The notes: generated from the letters alone by a model not told the origin. 51,092 nucleotides of DNA from Gynurincola endophyticus (GCF_003991195.1 NZ_RCWL01000002.1:559371-610462), one strand, 5' to 3'. Numbered from the stretch's first letter, positions 34,059 through 43,503 are shown. A program made the numbers and translations.

Positions 34059-34526
34059 TTACATTCCAGGGAATAATGGTCTGGCTATTTCACCTCTGAA
34101 AGGCCATGGAATTGAAGCTAAAATGACTATTAATGCAATGATTAACAACAAGAAGGCTGTTTTATGAATAGCACTTCCTTTAGCACGTTTTACTTTTGCG
34201 TTGGCAATTGTAATCAATACAACAGCAATCAACATTCCGATAAGGTGTTCTACTGCAAAGAAACGGGCATAAGCATTTTTCATAACACCTCCCATTCCTA
34301 AGGTACTAAAACTTTTCACACCCCAGTTACCGATAAAGTACAGCACTAATCCTACCAATAAGTTGGTGTGTGTTGAAATCATTAAAAACTTAACTACTTT
34401 TTTGTCGCCGGTTGTAACAGGTGCTTTTTTCATCATCCCCATTAAGTGACGCAATACTGCTACCACTAATAAGATCAGAATCACCCATCTTAATACATTG
34501 TGCAAATGAATCAAGCCTGTTTGCAT
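34059..34526 (-). CDS. Small four-helix membrane protein (cytochrome b-like)
   Basis: The product has 155 residues with four predicted membrane helices, near 10-28, 46-66, 88-108 and 122-142. Histidines near helices 1 and 2 (GLIHLHNVLRW and MISTHTNLLVG) and in helix 3 (AVEHLIGML) could bind heme, and related Bacteroidota proteins are often labelled cytochrome B. Heme binding has not been shown here. It has its own terminator, and a candidate -7 box lies at 34563-34570. Confidence 0.75.
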   Translation of the reverse strand: MQTGLIHLHNVLRWVILILLVVAVLRHLMGMMKKAPVTTGDKKVVKFLMISTHTNLLVGLVLYFIGNWGVKSFSTLGMGGVMKNAYARFFAVEHLIGMLIAVVLITIANAKVKRAKGSAIHKTAFLLLIIALIVILASIPWPFRGEIARPLFPGM

Positions 34527-34562
34527 AATATCATTTTTTTGTCAAAAAATATTGAGAATGTT

Positions 34563-34570
34563 CAAATCTA
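34563..34570 (-). promoter_or_regulatory. Candidate -7 box for the four-helix membrane gene
   Basis: On the minus strand TAGATTTG matches the consensus and lies 36 bases upstream of the ATG. No -33 TTTG was seen at the right spacing. Confidence 0.4.
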
Positions 34571-34616
34571 CAACAAGCCCCCTATATTTCCCAGTTTCAC
34601 AGATTAAAGTTTTTAA

Positions 34617-35714
34617 CTATTCTACCCAATCTGCAATAAACAAGTTCGTATCTCTTGTTCCGCCATTATTTCTGTTCGACGAAAATGCAATCTTTTTTCC
34701 ATCATAACTAAACATCGGAAATGCATCAAAACCTTTATCTCTGCTGATCTTTTGCAAATTACTGCCGTCTCCGTTCATCGTATAAATATTAAAAGGAAAA
34801 CCTCTTTCATATTCGTGATTCGATGCAAAAATGATTCTTTTGCTATCAGGCATATAATTCGGAGCCCAGTTCGCTTTTCCTAATTTTGTAATCTGTTGCT
34901 GGTTCTTACCATCTATATCCGATACAAATACTTCCATGTTGGTCGGCGCTACCAATCCTTCAGCCAATAATTCTTTATACTCTTTTATTTCTTCAGCAGT
35001 AGCAGGACGCGAAGCTCTCCATAATAATTTGGTACCGTCAGGACTGAACCATGCACCGCCATCATATCCCAATTCGGTCGTTACCTGCTTTTCCTCACCC
35101 GTTTCCAGATTCATTACATACAAATCAAGGTCTCCGTTTTTCACAGATGTATATACCATCAGTTTACCGTCGGGAGACAAGGTTGCTTCCGCATCATACC
35201 CCTCACTATTGGTTAACTGTTTTACGATTTTACCATCCAAGTCAGCCATGAAGATATCATATCCACTGTATAAAGGCCAGATATACCTGTTACCATATTT
35301 TTCACGATCCACAGCCGGTGGACAGGCTTCACCTGCCAAATGGGTAGATGCATATATAACATGCTGATTATCTTTTGTAAAAAAGGCGCAGGTTGTTCTT
35401 CCTTTACCCGTTGAAACCATTTTATAGTTAAAAGGTTTTCCATATTCAGGAACTTCTCCCACAAATATCTGATCGCACGCTATACCGTCTTTCGGAGCTG
35501 TTCTTTGAAACACGATCATTTTACCATCGTAACTGAAATATCCTTCCGCATTATCACCGCCAAATGTCAGCTGTTGAATGTTTTTGAAGTTTTTTTCCTC
35601 CGGATAACGCAGGGTGTCAGAATGATCTACAGTTTCCGGAGCCGCGGCGTCGTTACATCCCACTGAAAGTGTAATGGCAGCAACTCCCGCCAAAAACATT
35701 AAATTCTTCTTCAT
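34617..35714 (-). CDS. TolB-like PD40 beta-propeller lipoprotein
   Basis: The signal peptide ends in LSVGC, a lipobox with lipidated Cys20. About six PD40 (WD40-like) blades follow, each with a pattern such as SYDGKMIVFQRT, SPDGKLMVYTS, SPDGTKLLWRAS and SYDGKKIAFSSNR. Such propellers in Bacteroidota act in the periplasm or at the cell surface, often as binding scaffolds; a direct Tol-Pal role is not implied. The length is 365 residues. It is divergent from the TPR lipoprotein gene. Confidence 0.85.
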   Translation of the reverse strand: MKKNLMFLAGVAAITLSVGCNDAAAPETVDHSDTLRYPEEKNFKNIQQLTFGGDNAEGYFSYDGKMIVFQRTAPKDGIACDQIFVGEVPEYGKPFNYKMVSTGKGRTTCAFFTKDNQHVIYASTHLAGEACPPAVDREKYGNRYIWPLYSGYDIFMADLDGKIVKQLTNSEGYDAEATLSPDGKLMVYTSVKNGDLDLYVMNLETGEEKQVTTELGYDGGAWFSPDGTKLLWRASRPATAEEIKEYKELLAEGLVAPTNMEVFVSDIDGKNQQQITKLGKANWAPNYMPDSKRIIFASNHEYERGFPFNIYTMNGDGSNLQKISRDKGFDAFPMFSYDGKKIAFSSNRNNGGTRDTNLFIADWVE

Positions 35715-35741
35715 GTCTGTTGTTTGGTTTATTTTTTAGTT

Positions 35742-35749
35742 CAAATTTA
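35742..35749 (-). promoter_or_regulatory. Candidate -7 box for the PD40 lipoprotein gene
   Basis: The minus strand reads TAAATTTG, 27 bases upstream of the ATG. A TTTG lies 23 bases farther up (35773-35776), slightly long for a -33 element. Confidence 0.45.
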
Positions 35750-35817
35750 AGCTCTTATTAAGATAGGTTTACCAAAATTATGCAATAATAGAACTACAAA
35801 ATATGTAGATTTGAAAA

Positions 35818-36828
35818 ATGAACGGGAAATTTTTTTGGATTGCTTTTGTAGCATCAACTGGTTTATGGGGTTGCGGAGACGAAAACAATAACGGATCATC
35901 GTCTGTTCCTGCAATTTTGCAACAACCGCCATATAATACATTAACGGATAGTCTTACCATTCAGCCAGACAATGCCGGATTGTACTATAAACGTGCAATT
36001 TTACTCACTCAAAATAATGAACATGAGCTGGCCAACAGAGATTGGGAAAAAGTGTGGGAGCTGAACCCTACTGAATCCAATACCTGGCAGTTCGTGACTA
36101 ATCTGATTGTAACCAATCAAAGTAATAAAGCGATTGAAGTATTAACCCAGGCCATTGATAAGTTTCCCGAACAGCCTGCTTTTAAAGCAAAAATGGCTGA
36201 AGTACTGGTACAGGTTGATTATATACACGAGGCTATCAATATTTATAATGAATTAATTAAACAGGATCCCGAACAATACGAATGGTATTACGAACTGGGC
36301 AGAACATTTGCCAAAAACAGAAATGTTCCGGATGCTATATACAATCTGGAAAAAGCCTATGCTTTACAGCCGGCTAATTTCATCGGGCTCGACCTCGCAG
36401 AATTATATGCCTATCAGTTAAATCCGAAAGTAATTACATTGTGCAACGAAATTATCAGAAATAATCCGCCGAACTCCATTCCGCAGGCTTCTTACCTGAA
36501 AGGAACCTACTACGCCGACAAAGGTCAGCGTGAACTGGCAATCAAATGTTTTGATGAAAGTATCAAAAGTGATTGGAAATTTGTAGATGCTTATCTTGAT
36601 AAAGGTTATCTTTTTTTCAAAGAAGGAAAATATAAAGAGGCAAAAGCCGTATATACTCAATGTATTGAAGTGGCTCAGCAGGCACCGGATTCGTACTATT
36701 GGTTAGGAAGAACCGAAGAAGCACTGGGAAACCTGGATAATGCAAAAGCAATGTATGAGCAAACGCTTTTGTTAGACAAAGACTTTCATGAAGCCTCTTC
36801 CAGATTAGATTCTTTAAAAAAATTATAA
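35818..36828 (+). CDS. TPR-repeat lipoprotein
   Basis: The signal peptide MNGKFFWIAFVASTGLWGC ends in a lipobox (Cys19). About seven tetratricopeptide repeats follow, such as AGLYYKRAILLTQNNEHELA and YWLGRTEEALGNLDNAKAMY, and these fill the rest of the 336 residues. It is probably a periplasmic or outer-membrane protein-interaction scaffold. The start codon is only 4 bases downstream of a perfect TAGATTTG box (35806-35813), so the mRNA may be nearly leaderless. rpe follows after 28 bases. Confidence 0.85.
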   Translation: MNGKFFWIAFVASTGLWGCGDENNNGSSSVPAILQQPPYNTLTDSLTIQPDNAGLYYKRAILLTQNNEHELANRDWEKVWELNPTESNTWQFVTNLIVTNQSNKAIEVLTQAIDKFPEQPAFKAKMAEVLVQVDYIHEAINIYNELIKQDPEQYEWYYELGRTFAKNRNVPDAIYNLEKAYALQPANFIGLDLAELYAYQLNPKVITLCNEIIRNNPPNSIPQASYLKGTYYADKGQRELAIKCFDESIKSDWKFVDAYLDKGYLFFKEGKYKEAKAVYTQCIEVAQQAPDSYYWLGRTEEALGNLDNAKAMYEQTLLLDKDFHEASSRLDSLKKL

Positions 36829-36856
36829 ATTCATAACTTTCGAAAAAATCAGAAAG

Positions 36857-37504
36857 ATGATCGTCGCACCTTCATTATTGGCCGCTAACTTTTTAGAATT
36901 AGGAAAAGCCTGTTCAATGTTGAATGAGAGTGAAGCTGAATGGTTTCACCTGGATGTGATGGACGGACGTTTTGTTCCCAACATTTCTTATGGCCTTCCC
37001 GTGATTGAACAAATCAGAAAAGCTACTGATAAGATTTGTGACGTACACTTAATGATTGAAGAACCCGAGAAGTATGCAGCAGCTTTTCAAAAAGCAGGGG
37101 CTGATATTTTAACGGTACACTATGAAGCCTGTAAACACTTACACAGAAATATTCAGCAAATTAAAGGATTGGGCATGAAAGCAGGCGTTGCACTCAATCC
37201 GCACACACCTGTTCAATCTCTCGTAGATATTATTCATGATATTGATATGGTATTGATCATGAGTGTGAATCCCGGCTTCGGTGGTCAGCACTTTATTCCG
37301 CATACGCTGGAAAAAGTTCACGCCTTAAAAAGCTTAATCCGATTAAAAGGGCTTTCTACCTTAATTGAGGTGGATGGCGGCGTAACAGTAGAAAATGCAC
37401 CTGCTTTAGCACAGGCCGGAGCAGATGTTTTGGTAGCCGGTAGTACCGTATTTAATTCTGCCGACCCTAAAGCAACAATCGCACAATTAAAACGTGTGAT
37501 TTAA
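36857..37504 (+). CDS. rpe: Ribulose-phosphate 3-epimerase
   Basis: This enzyme interconverts ribulose-5-phosphate and xylulose-5-phosphate in the pentose phosphate pathway. The metal and catalytic set is visible: His31 and Asp33 in WFHLDVMDGRFVPN, His64 in CDVHLMIE, Asp173 in IEVDGGV, plus MSVNPGFGGQHF. The 215 residues are normal. It lies between the TPR lipoprotein and a TonB-dependent receptor with gaps of 28 and 20 bases, so an operon is likely despite unrelated functions. Confidence 0.97.
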   Translation: MIVAPSLLAANFLELGKACSMLNESEAEWFHLDVMDGRFVPNISYGLPVIEQIRKATDKICDVHLMIEEPEKYAAAFQKAGADILTVHYEACKHLHRNIQQIKGLGMKAGVALNPHTPVQSLVDIIHDIDMVLIMSVNPGFGGQHFIPHTLEKVHALKSLIRLKGLSTLIEVDGGVTVENAPALAQAGADVLVAGSTVFNSADPKATIAQLKRVI

Positions 37505-37524
37505 TTCAGACAAAACCAATTCCT

Positions 37525-39978
37525 TTGAGGTATATCTTATTTTGTATTTGCTGCTGTTTCCATCTGGTAACTACTGCACAAAAAGTCGTGGTAGAGGGTA
37601 CTGTTTTTTCAAAAAGCGGTATTCCTTTACAAAATGCATCCGTTAAGGTTTTAAACACTGCTTCTGCAACTGATGCCGGTGTAAACGGTAAATTCCGGTT
37701 AACATTACCTTCGCGCCAAACTTATACTTTACAAATTTCATATATTGGTTTTCACGATCTGATACAGGTTATACAGCTTCAGGAAGCACCGCATTATTTC
37801 TTTAATTTTTATCTCACCGAAAAAACAACCCTGCTGGATACAGCTGTAGTAACTGCCCAAAATGCGCGGTTAGAGGCAGGCGTTATTCAACTATCGGCCG
37901 ATAAAACAAGACTCAACCCTTCTCCTATCGGCGGCATTGAAAGCTTAATCAAAATATTCGTAGGCAGTAATAATGAACTGAGTTCTCAATACACCGTAAG
38001 AGGCGGTAACTATGATGAAAACCTTGTTTATGTAAACGATTTTGAAGTATATCGCCCTTATCTGGTTCGAAGCGGACAACAGGAAGGACTTAGTTTTATC
38101 AATCCTGACATGGTTAATGACGTACGTTTTTATAATGGAGGATTCAGTGCAAAGTACAATGATAAAATGAGTTCGGTTTTAGATGTTTCTTACAAAAAAC
38201 CGAAAACATTCGGCGGAACAGCTTATGTGAGCTTACTGGAACAGGGAATTCATATTGAAAATGCATCAAAGAATCAAAAACTGACCTATTCGATCGGAGC
38301 CCGTAACAGAACCAATCAAAATTTATTGAAATCACAGGAAACGGTTGGTAATTATGTACCTTCTTCCGGCGATCTGCAGGCTTATCTCACTTACCGCATC
38401 AATACCAAAAATCAACTCGATTTTCTGGGCAATTATTCCACCACCCGATTTTCATTTATTCCAAGATATTCTCAACTGTCCAGCAATGTATTTTCACCTT
38501 TTGTATCCGCTAATGTAGGAGTGAATATTTTCTTTGAAGGCCGTGAGAAAGACCAGTATACCACCCGAATGGCGGGTTTGTCATGGTTGTATCAACCGAA
38601 TACACATACGCAGTTAAAATGGCTGGTAAGTTATTTCAACAATAATGAGTCTGAACGATATGATATCAAAGGAGATTATTTAATAGGAGAAAGAGACTTA
38701 CAACAGGGTGGAATTATTGACGAACCGCAGGGCGCCGGCAGGTACCACCAGTTTGCCCGAAACTCGCTCGATGTAAATGTGTTGAATATTTCGCACAAAG
38801 GAAGCAGCCGCTTAAATAATCATGTTGTTGACTGGGGAATCGCTTATGACCGTCAGCAGCTGAACGATCAGCTTTATGAGTGGGAGTATCAGGATTCGGC
38901 AGGTTATCATATTCCTGCATTAGAAGTACCCGGAATGTCGCGTTTTATACAAACGAATGCAAATGTTCAGATCAACCGTTGGAGTGGATTTATTACCGAT
39001 AAATGGATCATAGGAAAAGGGCAGGCCTGGATCTTCCAACCCGGTGTACGTGCTCAATATAACGACCTCAATAATGAATGGCTCGTTAGCCCGAGAGTTA
39101 ATATTTCATACAATAATCCTGAAGCAAAAAAAGATATCGTTTGGAAATTTGCCGCCGGCCTCTATCATCAACCTCCTTTTTACAGAGAAATGAGAAGACC
39201 TGACGGTTCTGTAAATACCCATCTGAAGGCACAAAAGAGCTGGCAGGCTTTAGCAGGATTTGACTACCAGTTTCACATTAAAAATCTTCCGTTCAGATGG
39301 TCAACAGAAGTATATTACAAAAATATCCGGGATGCTGTCAGCTATGAAATAGACAATGTACGTATCCGCTATTCCGGTGAAAATGATTCAAAAGCCTACG
39401 CCTGGGGAGTAGAAACAAGGTTATTCGGTGAATTAGTAAAAGGAGCAGAAAGCTGGATCAGCTTAGGTGTAATGGGTGCCCGCGAAAAACTTCAGAACGA
39501 TCAGTACTACAACTATACACTCAATGACCAGTCACAGGTTGTTGACAGTACCTTAATGAACAGAGGCTGGATGAGAAGACCAACTGACCGGCTGATTACA
39601 CTGGGCATGTTCATTCAGGACTATCTGGCTAAAAATGAAAACATCAAAGTTTACCTGAATATTTTATACGGTAGCAATCTACCCTATTCTATTCCCAATA
39701 GTATAAAATATCGTAATGCATTAAAAATAGATCCTTATATTCGTGTGGATATAGGATTCAGCACTTTGCTATTCAGTAACCAACGAAAAAATATCCGTAG
39801 TTACCATCCACTCAATGGTTTCAACAACGTTTGGGCTACTGTTGAAATCTTTAATCTGATAGACAGAGACAATGTGATTGCCTATCAGTTTATTAAAGAC
39901 TTTAATAACGCAAATTATGCTTTACCCAACCGGTTAACACCGCGTCTGATCAACTTCAAGATTATAGCAAAATTTTAG
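37525..39978 (+). CDS. TonB-dependent receptor with carboxypeptidase-regulatory-like domain
   Basis: This is an outer-membrane active transporter of unknown substrate. The start is TTG at 37525, needed for the signal peptide that follows (YILFCICCCFHLVTTAQ). A CarboxypepD_reg-like domain covers residues 22-100, then a plug (about 115-220) with SSQYTVRGGNYDENLVYVND and VRFYNGGFSAKYNDKMSSVL, then a beta barrel to the terminal Phe (INFKIIAKF). At 817 residues it is smaller than SusC and has no SusD partner, so iron or cofactor import is as likely as glycan uptake. Confidence 0.92.
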   Translation: MRYILFCICCCFHLVTTAQKVVVEGTVFSKSGIPLQNASVKVLNTASATDAGVNGKFRLTLPSRQTYTLQISYIGFHDLIQVIQLQEAPHYFFNFYLTEKTTLLDTAVVTAQNARLEAGVIQLSADKTRLNPSPIGGIESLIKIFVGSNNELSSQYTVRGGNYDENLVYVNDFEVYRPYLVRSGQQEGLSFINPDMVNDVRFYNGGFSAKYNDKMSSVLDVSYKKPKTFGGTAYVSLLEQGIHIENASKNQKLTYSIGARNRTNQNLLKSQETVGNYVPSSGDLQAYLTYRINTKNQLDFLGNYSTTRFSFIPRYSQLSSNVFSPFVSANVGVNIFFEGREKDQYTTRMAGLSWLYQPNTHTQLKWLVSYFNNNESERYDIKGDYLIGERDLQQGGIIDEPQGAGRYHQFARNSLDVNVLNISHKGSSRLNNHVVDWGIAYDRQQLNDQLYEWEYQDSAGYHIPALEVPGMSRFIQTNANVQINRWSGFITDKWIIGKGQAWIFQPGVRAQYNDLNNEWLVSPRVNISYNNPEAKKDIVWKFAAGLYHQPPFYREMRRPDGSVNTHLKAQKSWQALAGFDYQFHIKNLPFRWSTEVYYKNIRDAVSYEIDNVRIRYSGENDSKAYAWGVETRLFGELVKGAESWISLGVMGAREKLQNDQYYNYTLNDQSQVVDSTLMNRGWMRRPTDRLITLGMFIQDYLAKNENIKVYLNILYGSNLPYSIPNSIKYRNALKIDPYIRVDIGFSTLLFSNQRKNIRSYHPLNGFNNVWATVEIFNLIDRDNVIAYQFIKDFNNANYALPNRLTPRLINFKIIAKF

Positions 39979-40123
39979 TCCAAAAACAGGACTTCTTCCC
40001 AATTCGATTTTCACACTCCCAAAAAGGGAAAACACCCCACTAGCAAAAATCATTAATTAATTGAATGTCAAACATTTAATTGAATTGGCATTTATTTGGC
40101 ATTATCAGACTAAAATCGATATT

Positions 40124-40513
40124 ATGGTATCTGGACAACAATTTACTGACGCAACAAGTCAATCGATTCATGAAAAATTATTCAAAATTTTAAATGCTGA
40201 GAAAGACGACGTTCTGAAAGACGGTGACATTAATTTCAATATGGCGCTTATTTCCGGAGTTAGTATCCGTACCACCCCTTCGATGTACACCATTACCATT
40301 GAAATTACCTGTAAACAAAGTCGGCACTTGATTGTGCGCCTCTTAAACGCAGAAGGAAAGATAGAAAGGATGTTCGGTTGGTATGTTATTAAAGGAGCCA
40401 ACATTACCACATTATCAGAAACCACACAATTGTCAATCGGCACTTACCGCCTTGATATTATCGATAATGATGGTTTTGTGATTTACAACACACAACTTCA
40501 AAAATCTTCTTAG
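40124..40513 (+). CDS. Small protein resembling a T9SS C-terminal sorting domain, without signal peptide
   Basis: From the ATG at 40124 it has 129 residues; a TTG at 40061 is less likely. The last 70 residues follow the layout of Por secretion tails: YTITIEIT, LIVRLLNAEGKIE, WYVIKGANITTLSETTQL, GTYRLDIIDNDG and a terminal IYNTQLQKSS. No export signal is visible and the N-terminal part is acidic and unlike any domain I know, so it is an odd free-standing tail rather than a typical cargo. The role is unknown. A hairpin at 40542-40574 ends it. Confidence 0.6.
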   Translation: MVSGQQFTDATSQSIHEKLFKILNAEKDDVLKDGDINFNMALISGVSIRTTPSMYTITIEITCKQSRHLIVRLLNAEGKIERMFGWYVIKGANITTLSETTQLSIGTYRLDIIDNDGFVIYNTQLQKSS

Positions 40514-40541
40514 TAGAAAACACATTTTTGATCCGAGCAAG

Positions 40542-40576
40542 AAAGAGACTGCCTTATTTAAGAGCAGTCTCTTTTA
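40542..40576 (+). terminator. Hairpin terminator after the T9SS-tail-like gene
   Basis: An 11-bp stem aaagagactgc (40542-40552) pairs with gcagtctcttt (40564-40574) around an 11-base loop, with a few T residues after it. Confidence 0.75.
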
Positions 40577-40652
40577 GTTATCCATATAATGCTCAGTAGT
40601 AAGTATTTACTTTTTTTCATACTCAACTAAAAAAAGATTGATAATTTTGAGT

Positions 40653-41369
40653 ATGACAAAGCTGAGTGTTAATATTAACAAGATCGCCACACTTAGAAAT
40701 TCGAGAGGCGGTAACAATCCTGATGTAATAAAAGCAGCAATAGATGTACAGCTTTTCGGAGCTGATGGGGTAACGGTGCACCCACGTCCTGATGAGCGCC
40801 ATATACGTTATTCAGATGCACGGGGTATCAAACCGATTATTACAACAGAATATAATATTGAAGGCAATTGCAGGGAGCAGAAATTTATTGATCTGGTGCT
40901 GGAAGTAAAGCCCGATCAGGTAACACTCGTTCCTGATGCAGAGGGGCAATTGACTTCAGATCATGGTTGGGATACCATTCAGCATCAGAAATACCTTAAA
41001 GATACCATTGCTATTTTCAAAGAGGCGGGTATACGTGTTTCCATCTTTGTAGATCCTGATCCGGAAATGGTAAGAGGCGCATTAGATACAGGAACTGACA
41101 GAATTGAGTTGTATACCGAAGCATATGCCAGCAACTTTGTAAAAGATCCTAAAAAAGCAGTAGCACCTTATGTAAAAGCAGCAGCAGTTGCGCAGAAACT
41201 CGGCTTAGGGATAAATGCCGGTCATGACCTGGATCTGGAAAACCTGGCTTATTTTGCCAAAAATATTCCCGAACTGGCAGAAGTATCCATCGGTCACGCC
41301 TTAATTTGTGATGCAATCTATCTCGGTTTTGAAAATACCATTCAACTTTATAAAAGACAGTTACAATAA
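40653..41369 (+). CDS. pdxJ: Pyridoxine 5'-phosphate synthase
   Basis: This is the final ring-closing step of the DXP-dependent vitamin B6 pathway. From the ATG at 40653 it has 238 residues; a TTG at 40638 is unneeded. It begins MTKLSVNINKIATLRNSRGG, with VTVHPRPDERHIRYSDARGI near 41-60 and catalytic His in GINAGHDLDL. A consensus -7 box TAATTTTG (40642-40649) lies just 3 bases before the ATG. pdxA is not adjacent. Confidence 0.97.
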   Translation: MTKLSVNINKIATLRNSRGGNNPDVIKAAIDVQLFGADGVTVHPRPDERHIRYSDARGIKPIITTEYNIEGNCREQKFIDLVLEVKPDQVTLVPDAEGQLTSDHGWDTIQHQKYLKDTIAIFKEAGIRVSIFVDPDPEMVRGALDTGTDRIELYTEAYASNFVKDPKKAVAPYVKAAAVAQKLGLGINAGHDLDLENLAYFAKNIPELAEVSIGHALICDAIYLGFENTIQLYKRQLQ

Positions 41370-41370
41370 T

Positions 41371-41400
41371 AATAAAAGCTACCAATAGGTAGCTTTTATT
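41371..41400. terminator. Bidirectional terminator between pdxJ and the RlpA-like gene
   Basis: A perfect 13-bp stem (41371-41383 with 41388-41400) around an aata loop, A/T-flanked on both sides, serves both converging genes. Confidence 0.9.
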
Positions 41401-41417
41401 ATTTCACTTATGTTGAA

Positions 41418-41885
41418 TTACTTTTGCTGGTCTTCTTTCTTTTCTGATAACAGCGGTTCTTTTTTACCCATATACTCCACCCGCACTTTTACGAGTCCTC
41501 TGGTCATAAACCGTAATTGCCGTGCAGCCGTTGTAGTTAAATCGATCAATCTTGTATTCTTGGGATGCATACGGTCAGTTATTTTTACATAGATCTCCCT
41601 CTTATTGGAAAGATTAATCACTTTCACCCAACTATTAAGGGGATATTTATTACTGGCAGCCGTCATTTTTGATTGTGTAAAAATGCTTCCGTTAGCTGTT
41701 TTCCGGCCTTCAAATTTATCGTGGTAAAAGCTGGCTATTCCAGTTTGAACGGCAGCTACTTTTTTACTACCGCCCAGGCTGATACTGTCTACTTTCTGCT
41801 GGGCCTGTAATATTTGTATACACAGGCAGCTGAACAAAAAAAGTATTGCGGCTTTAGTGAGACATTTTCTTAGAGAAGTATTCAT
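41418..41885 (-). CDS. Secreted RlpA-like double-psi beta-barrel protein
   Basis: This is probably a peptidoglycan-acting or peptidoglycan-binding protein. The signal peptide ends near LQAQQ at residue 29. The barrel has GIASFYHDKFEGRKTANGSI, LNSWVKVINLSNKREI, ITDR and a LIDLTTTAARQL stretch, matching RlpA. It is only 155 residues with no SPOR domain. Its start overlaps the end of the L,D-transpeptidase gene by 32 bases, so the two are translated in tandem and probably act on the same wall polymer. Confidence 0.85.
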   Translation of the reverse strand: MNTSLRKCLTKAAILFLFSCLCIQILQAQQKVDSISLGGSKKVAAVQTGIASFYHDKFEGRKTANGSIFTQSKMTAASNKYPLNSWVKVINLSNKREIYVKITDRMHPKNTRLIDLTTTAARQLRFMTRGLVKVRVEYMGKKEPLLSEKKEDQQK

Positions 41886-43452
41886 TCCTTAAAAGTTTGT
41901 CATCTCCGTAAAGATCATTATAAAACCTGATTTTTCCCTCAACTCCTTCACAACTGTAGTAACGAATATATAAAGGTAAACGTGGAAATCCGCTTACTAC
42001 TTTTTTGGTTTGTTTTGCCAGCCATGTTTCGACGCTATCCATCTTCACTTTTGTTTGCTCCTTTAATAAGAAGGAAGCTAATTTTCGAAACTCCTGTACA
42101 CGAATACAACCATGGCTCAACGCCCGGTCACTTCTTGAAAACAACCAGCGGGCATTTGTGTCATGCAGATATACTGCAAATTTATTAGGAAAATTAAACT
42201 TCATAATTCCTAAGGAGTTTTCATCCCCCTCCTTTTGTCTTATAACATATGGAAAATTTGAGCGATTGGCTTTTTTCCAATCGATAGAATCCGGAGAAAC
42301 TACATTATCCGACCAATCCATTACCATGAGTCTTTCTTTCTCCAGGTAACCCGGATCTTTAATAATTTTCGGAATCATTTCACCAAATACAATACTGTAA
42401 GGAACGGTCCATTGCGGATAAGTAATATAATTGGTTAACCCCGAATTTAAAACCGGCGTTCTGGTAGCAGGTAACCCTACAATTGTTCTCGACCTGAATG
42501 ACAATGTATCTTCTTCATATACTTTCATTTCAAATGAAGGTATATTTACCATCAAATAAGACTTAGGCATCACCGTTGGCAATTGCTTCATTTTATCGAG
42601 CGTAATTGCAACTTTAATAAATTTCTCCCAATTAGTATCATTCAGCAGCTGAATCATTTTGCGGGATAGTTTTCCGTTAGCTTCCAGGCCGTTTCTATAT
42701 TGATACACTGTAATCAGTGGTATCCATTCATCGAAAGTAACTGTATTTACACTTGCATGAATTACGCGTTCCTGAATAAGTCTTTTTCGTAACTGATCAT
42801 AAAACTGCAAAGTATCTTTAACAGGATATTCGAGGTATTCATAATTACCGATATTACCGACCGAATCTAAAAATTGCCTGAGTGCTTGTTTTAATTCTCT
42901 GTAACCGATATAGGCCGGTTCCAGCTCACTCATTGTCTGAGTAATATTTTTTCTTTGCTGAGTATGTTTTAAAATATCCAGATAAAATCCGGTACCGGCA
43001 AGTGTATCAGCTCTTAAATTCACTGTATCCAAAGGAATACGTCCCCAATGAATATCCTTTGCCATAGCAAACAAAGAGTGTGTTAAAAGATAATCTTTCG
43101 TAGCCCATTCATCAGCTGTGGCAGTAGTCATTTTTTTTAAACTATCATAATGGTAATCATTAGGGAAGAGTCCGAAGTAACTACTATTCTCAATAAATTG
43201 GTAAAGCTGATCGCCGAGAAAAGTTGATTTACCATTGTCCATCCAGAAAGGTAAATAATCATTATCAGTATACGCCTGTATCAATGCACTGTCAACGGTT
43301 GACTGCAGAGAAGCACTTTTCAGAAGTACTGACAATGATTTTTTTGTATCAGCTGTATAGTTGATTTCTTCTTTTTGAAGGGGAGCCGGTTCATTATTAC
43401 AGCTCCAGCAAAAAATCAAACACAGAGAAACAAGTAAGGAAGTTATTCGCAT
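41854..43452 (-). CDS. L,D-transpeptidase (YcbB-like) lipoprotein
   Basis: This enzyme builds 3-3 cross-links in peptidoglycan or attaches proteins to it. From the ATG at 43452 the protein has 532 residues; a TTG at 43461 adds three. The signal peptide ends in FCWSC, a lipobox. The central region holds the YkuD fold with VNIPSFEMKVYE and the catalytic block HDTNARWLF followed by RALSHGCIRV, with Cys452 and His450 (numbered from 43461). It overlaps the RlpA-like gene downstream and is divergent from a VanX-like dipeptidase with a 51-base spacer. Confidence 0.92.
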   Translation of the reverse strand: MRITSLLVSLCLIFCWSCNNEPAPLQKEEINYTADTKKSLSVLLKSASLQSTVDSALIQAYTDNDYLPFWMDNGKSTFLGDQLYQFIENSSYFGLFPNDYHYDSLKKMTTATADEWATKDYLLTHSLFAMAKDIHWGRIPLDTVNLRADTLAGTGFYLDILKHTQQRKNITQTMSELEPAYIGYRELKQALRQFLDSVGNIGNYEYLEYPVKDTLQFYDQLRKRLIQERVIHASVNTVTFDEWIPLITVYQYRNGLEANGKLSRKMIQLLNDTNWEKFIKVAITLDKMKQLPTVMPKSYLMVNIPSFEMKVYEEDTLSFRSRTIVGLPATRTPVLNSGLTNYITYPQWTVPYSIVFGEMIPKIIKDPGYLEKERLMVMDWSDNVVSPDSIDWKKANRSNFPYVIRQKEGDENSLGIMKFNFPNKFAVYLHDTNARWLFSRSDRALSHGCIRVQEFRKLASFLLKEQTKVKMDSVETWLAKQTKKVVSGFPRLPLYIRYYSCEGVEGKIRFYNDLYGDDKLLRNEYFSKKMSH

Positions 43453-43503
43453 GCTTCTCAAACGATTTATTTGTAACTTTAGTGATTAAGTTAATGAATT
43501 AAT

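Noticed and set aside
40168-40443. 91-codon minus-strand frame opposite the T9SS-tail-like gene
   Set aside because: The plus-strand product has a coherent domain pattern; the minus frame has none.
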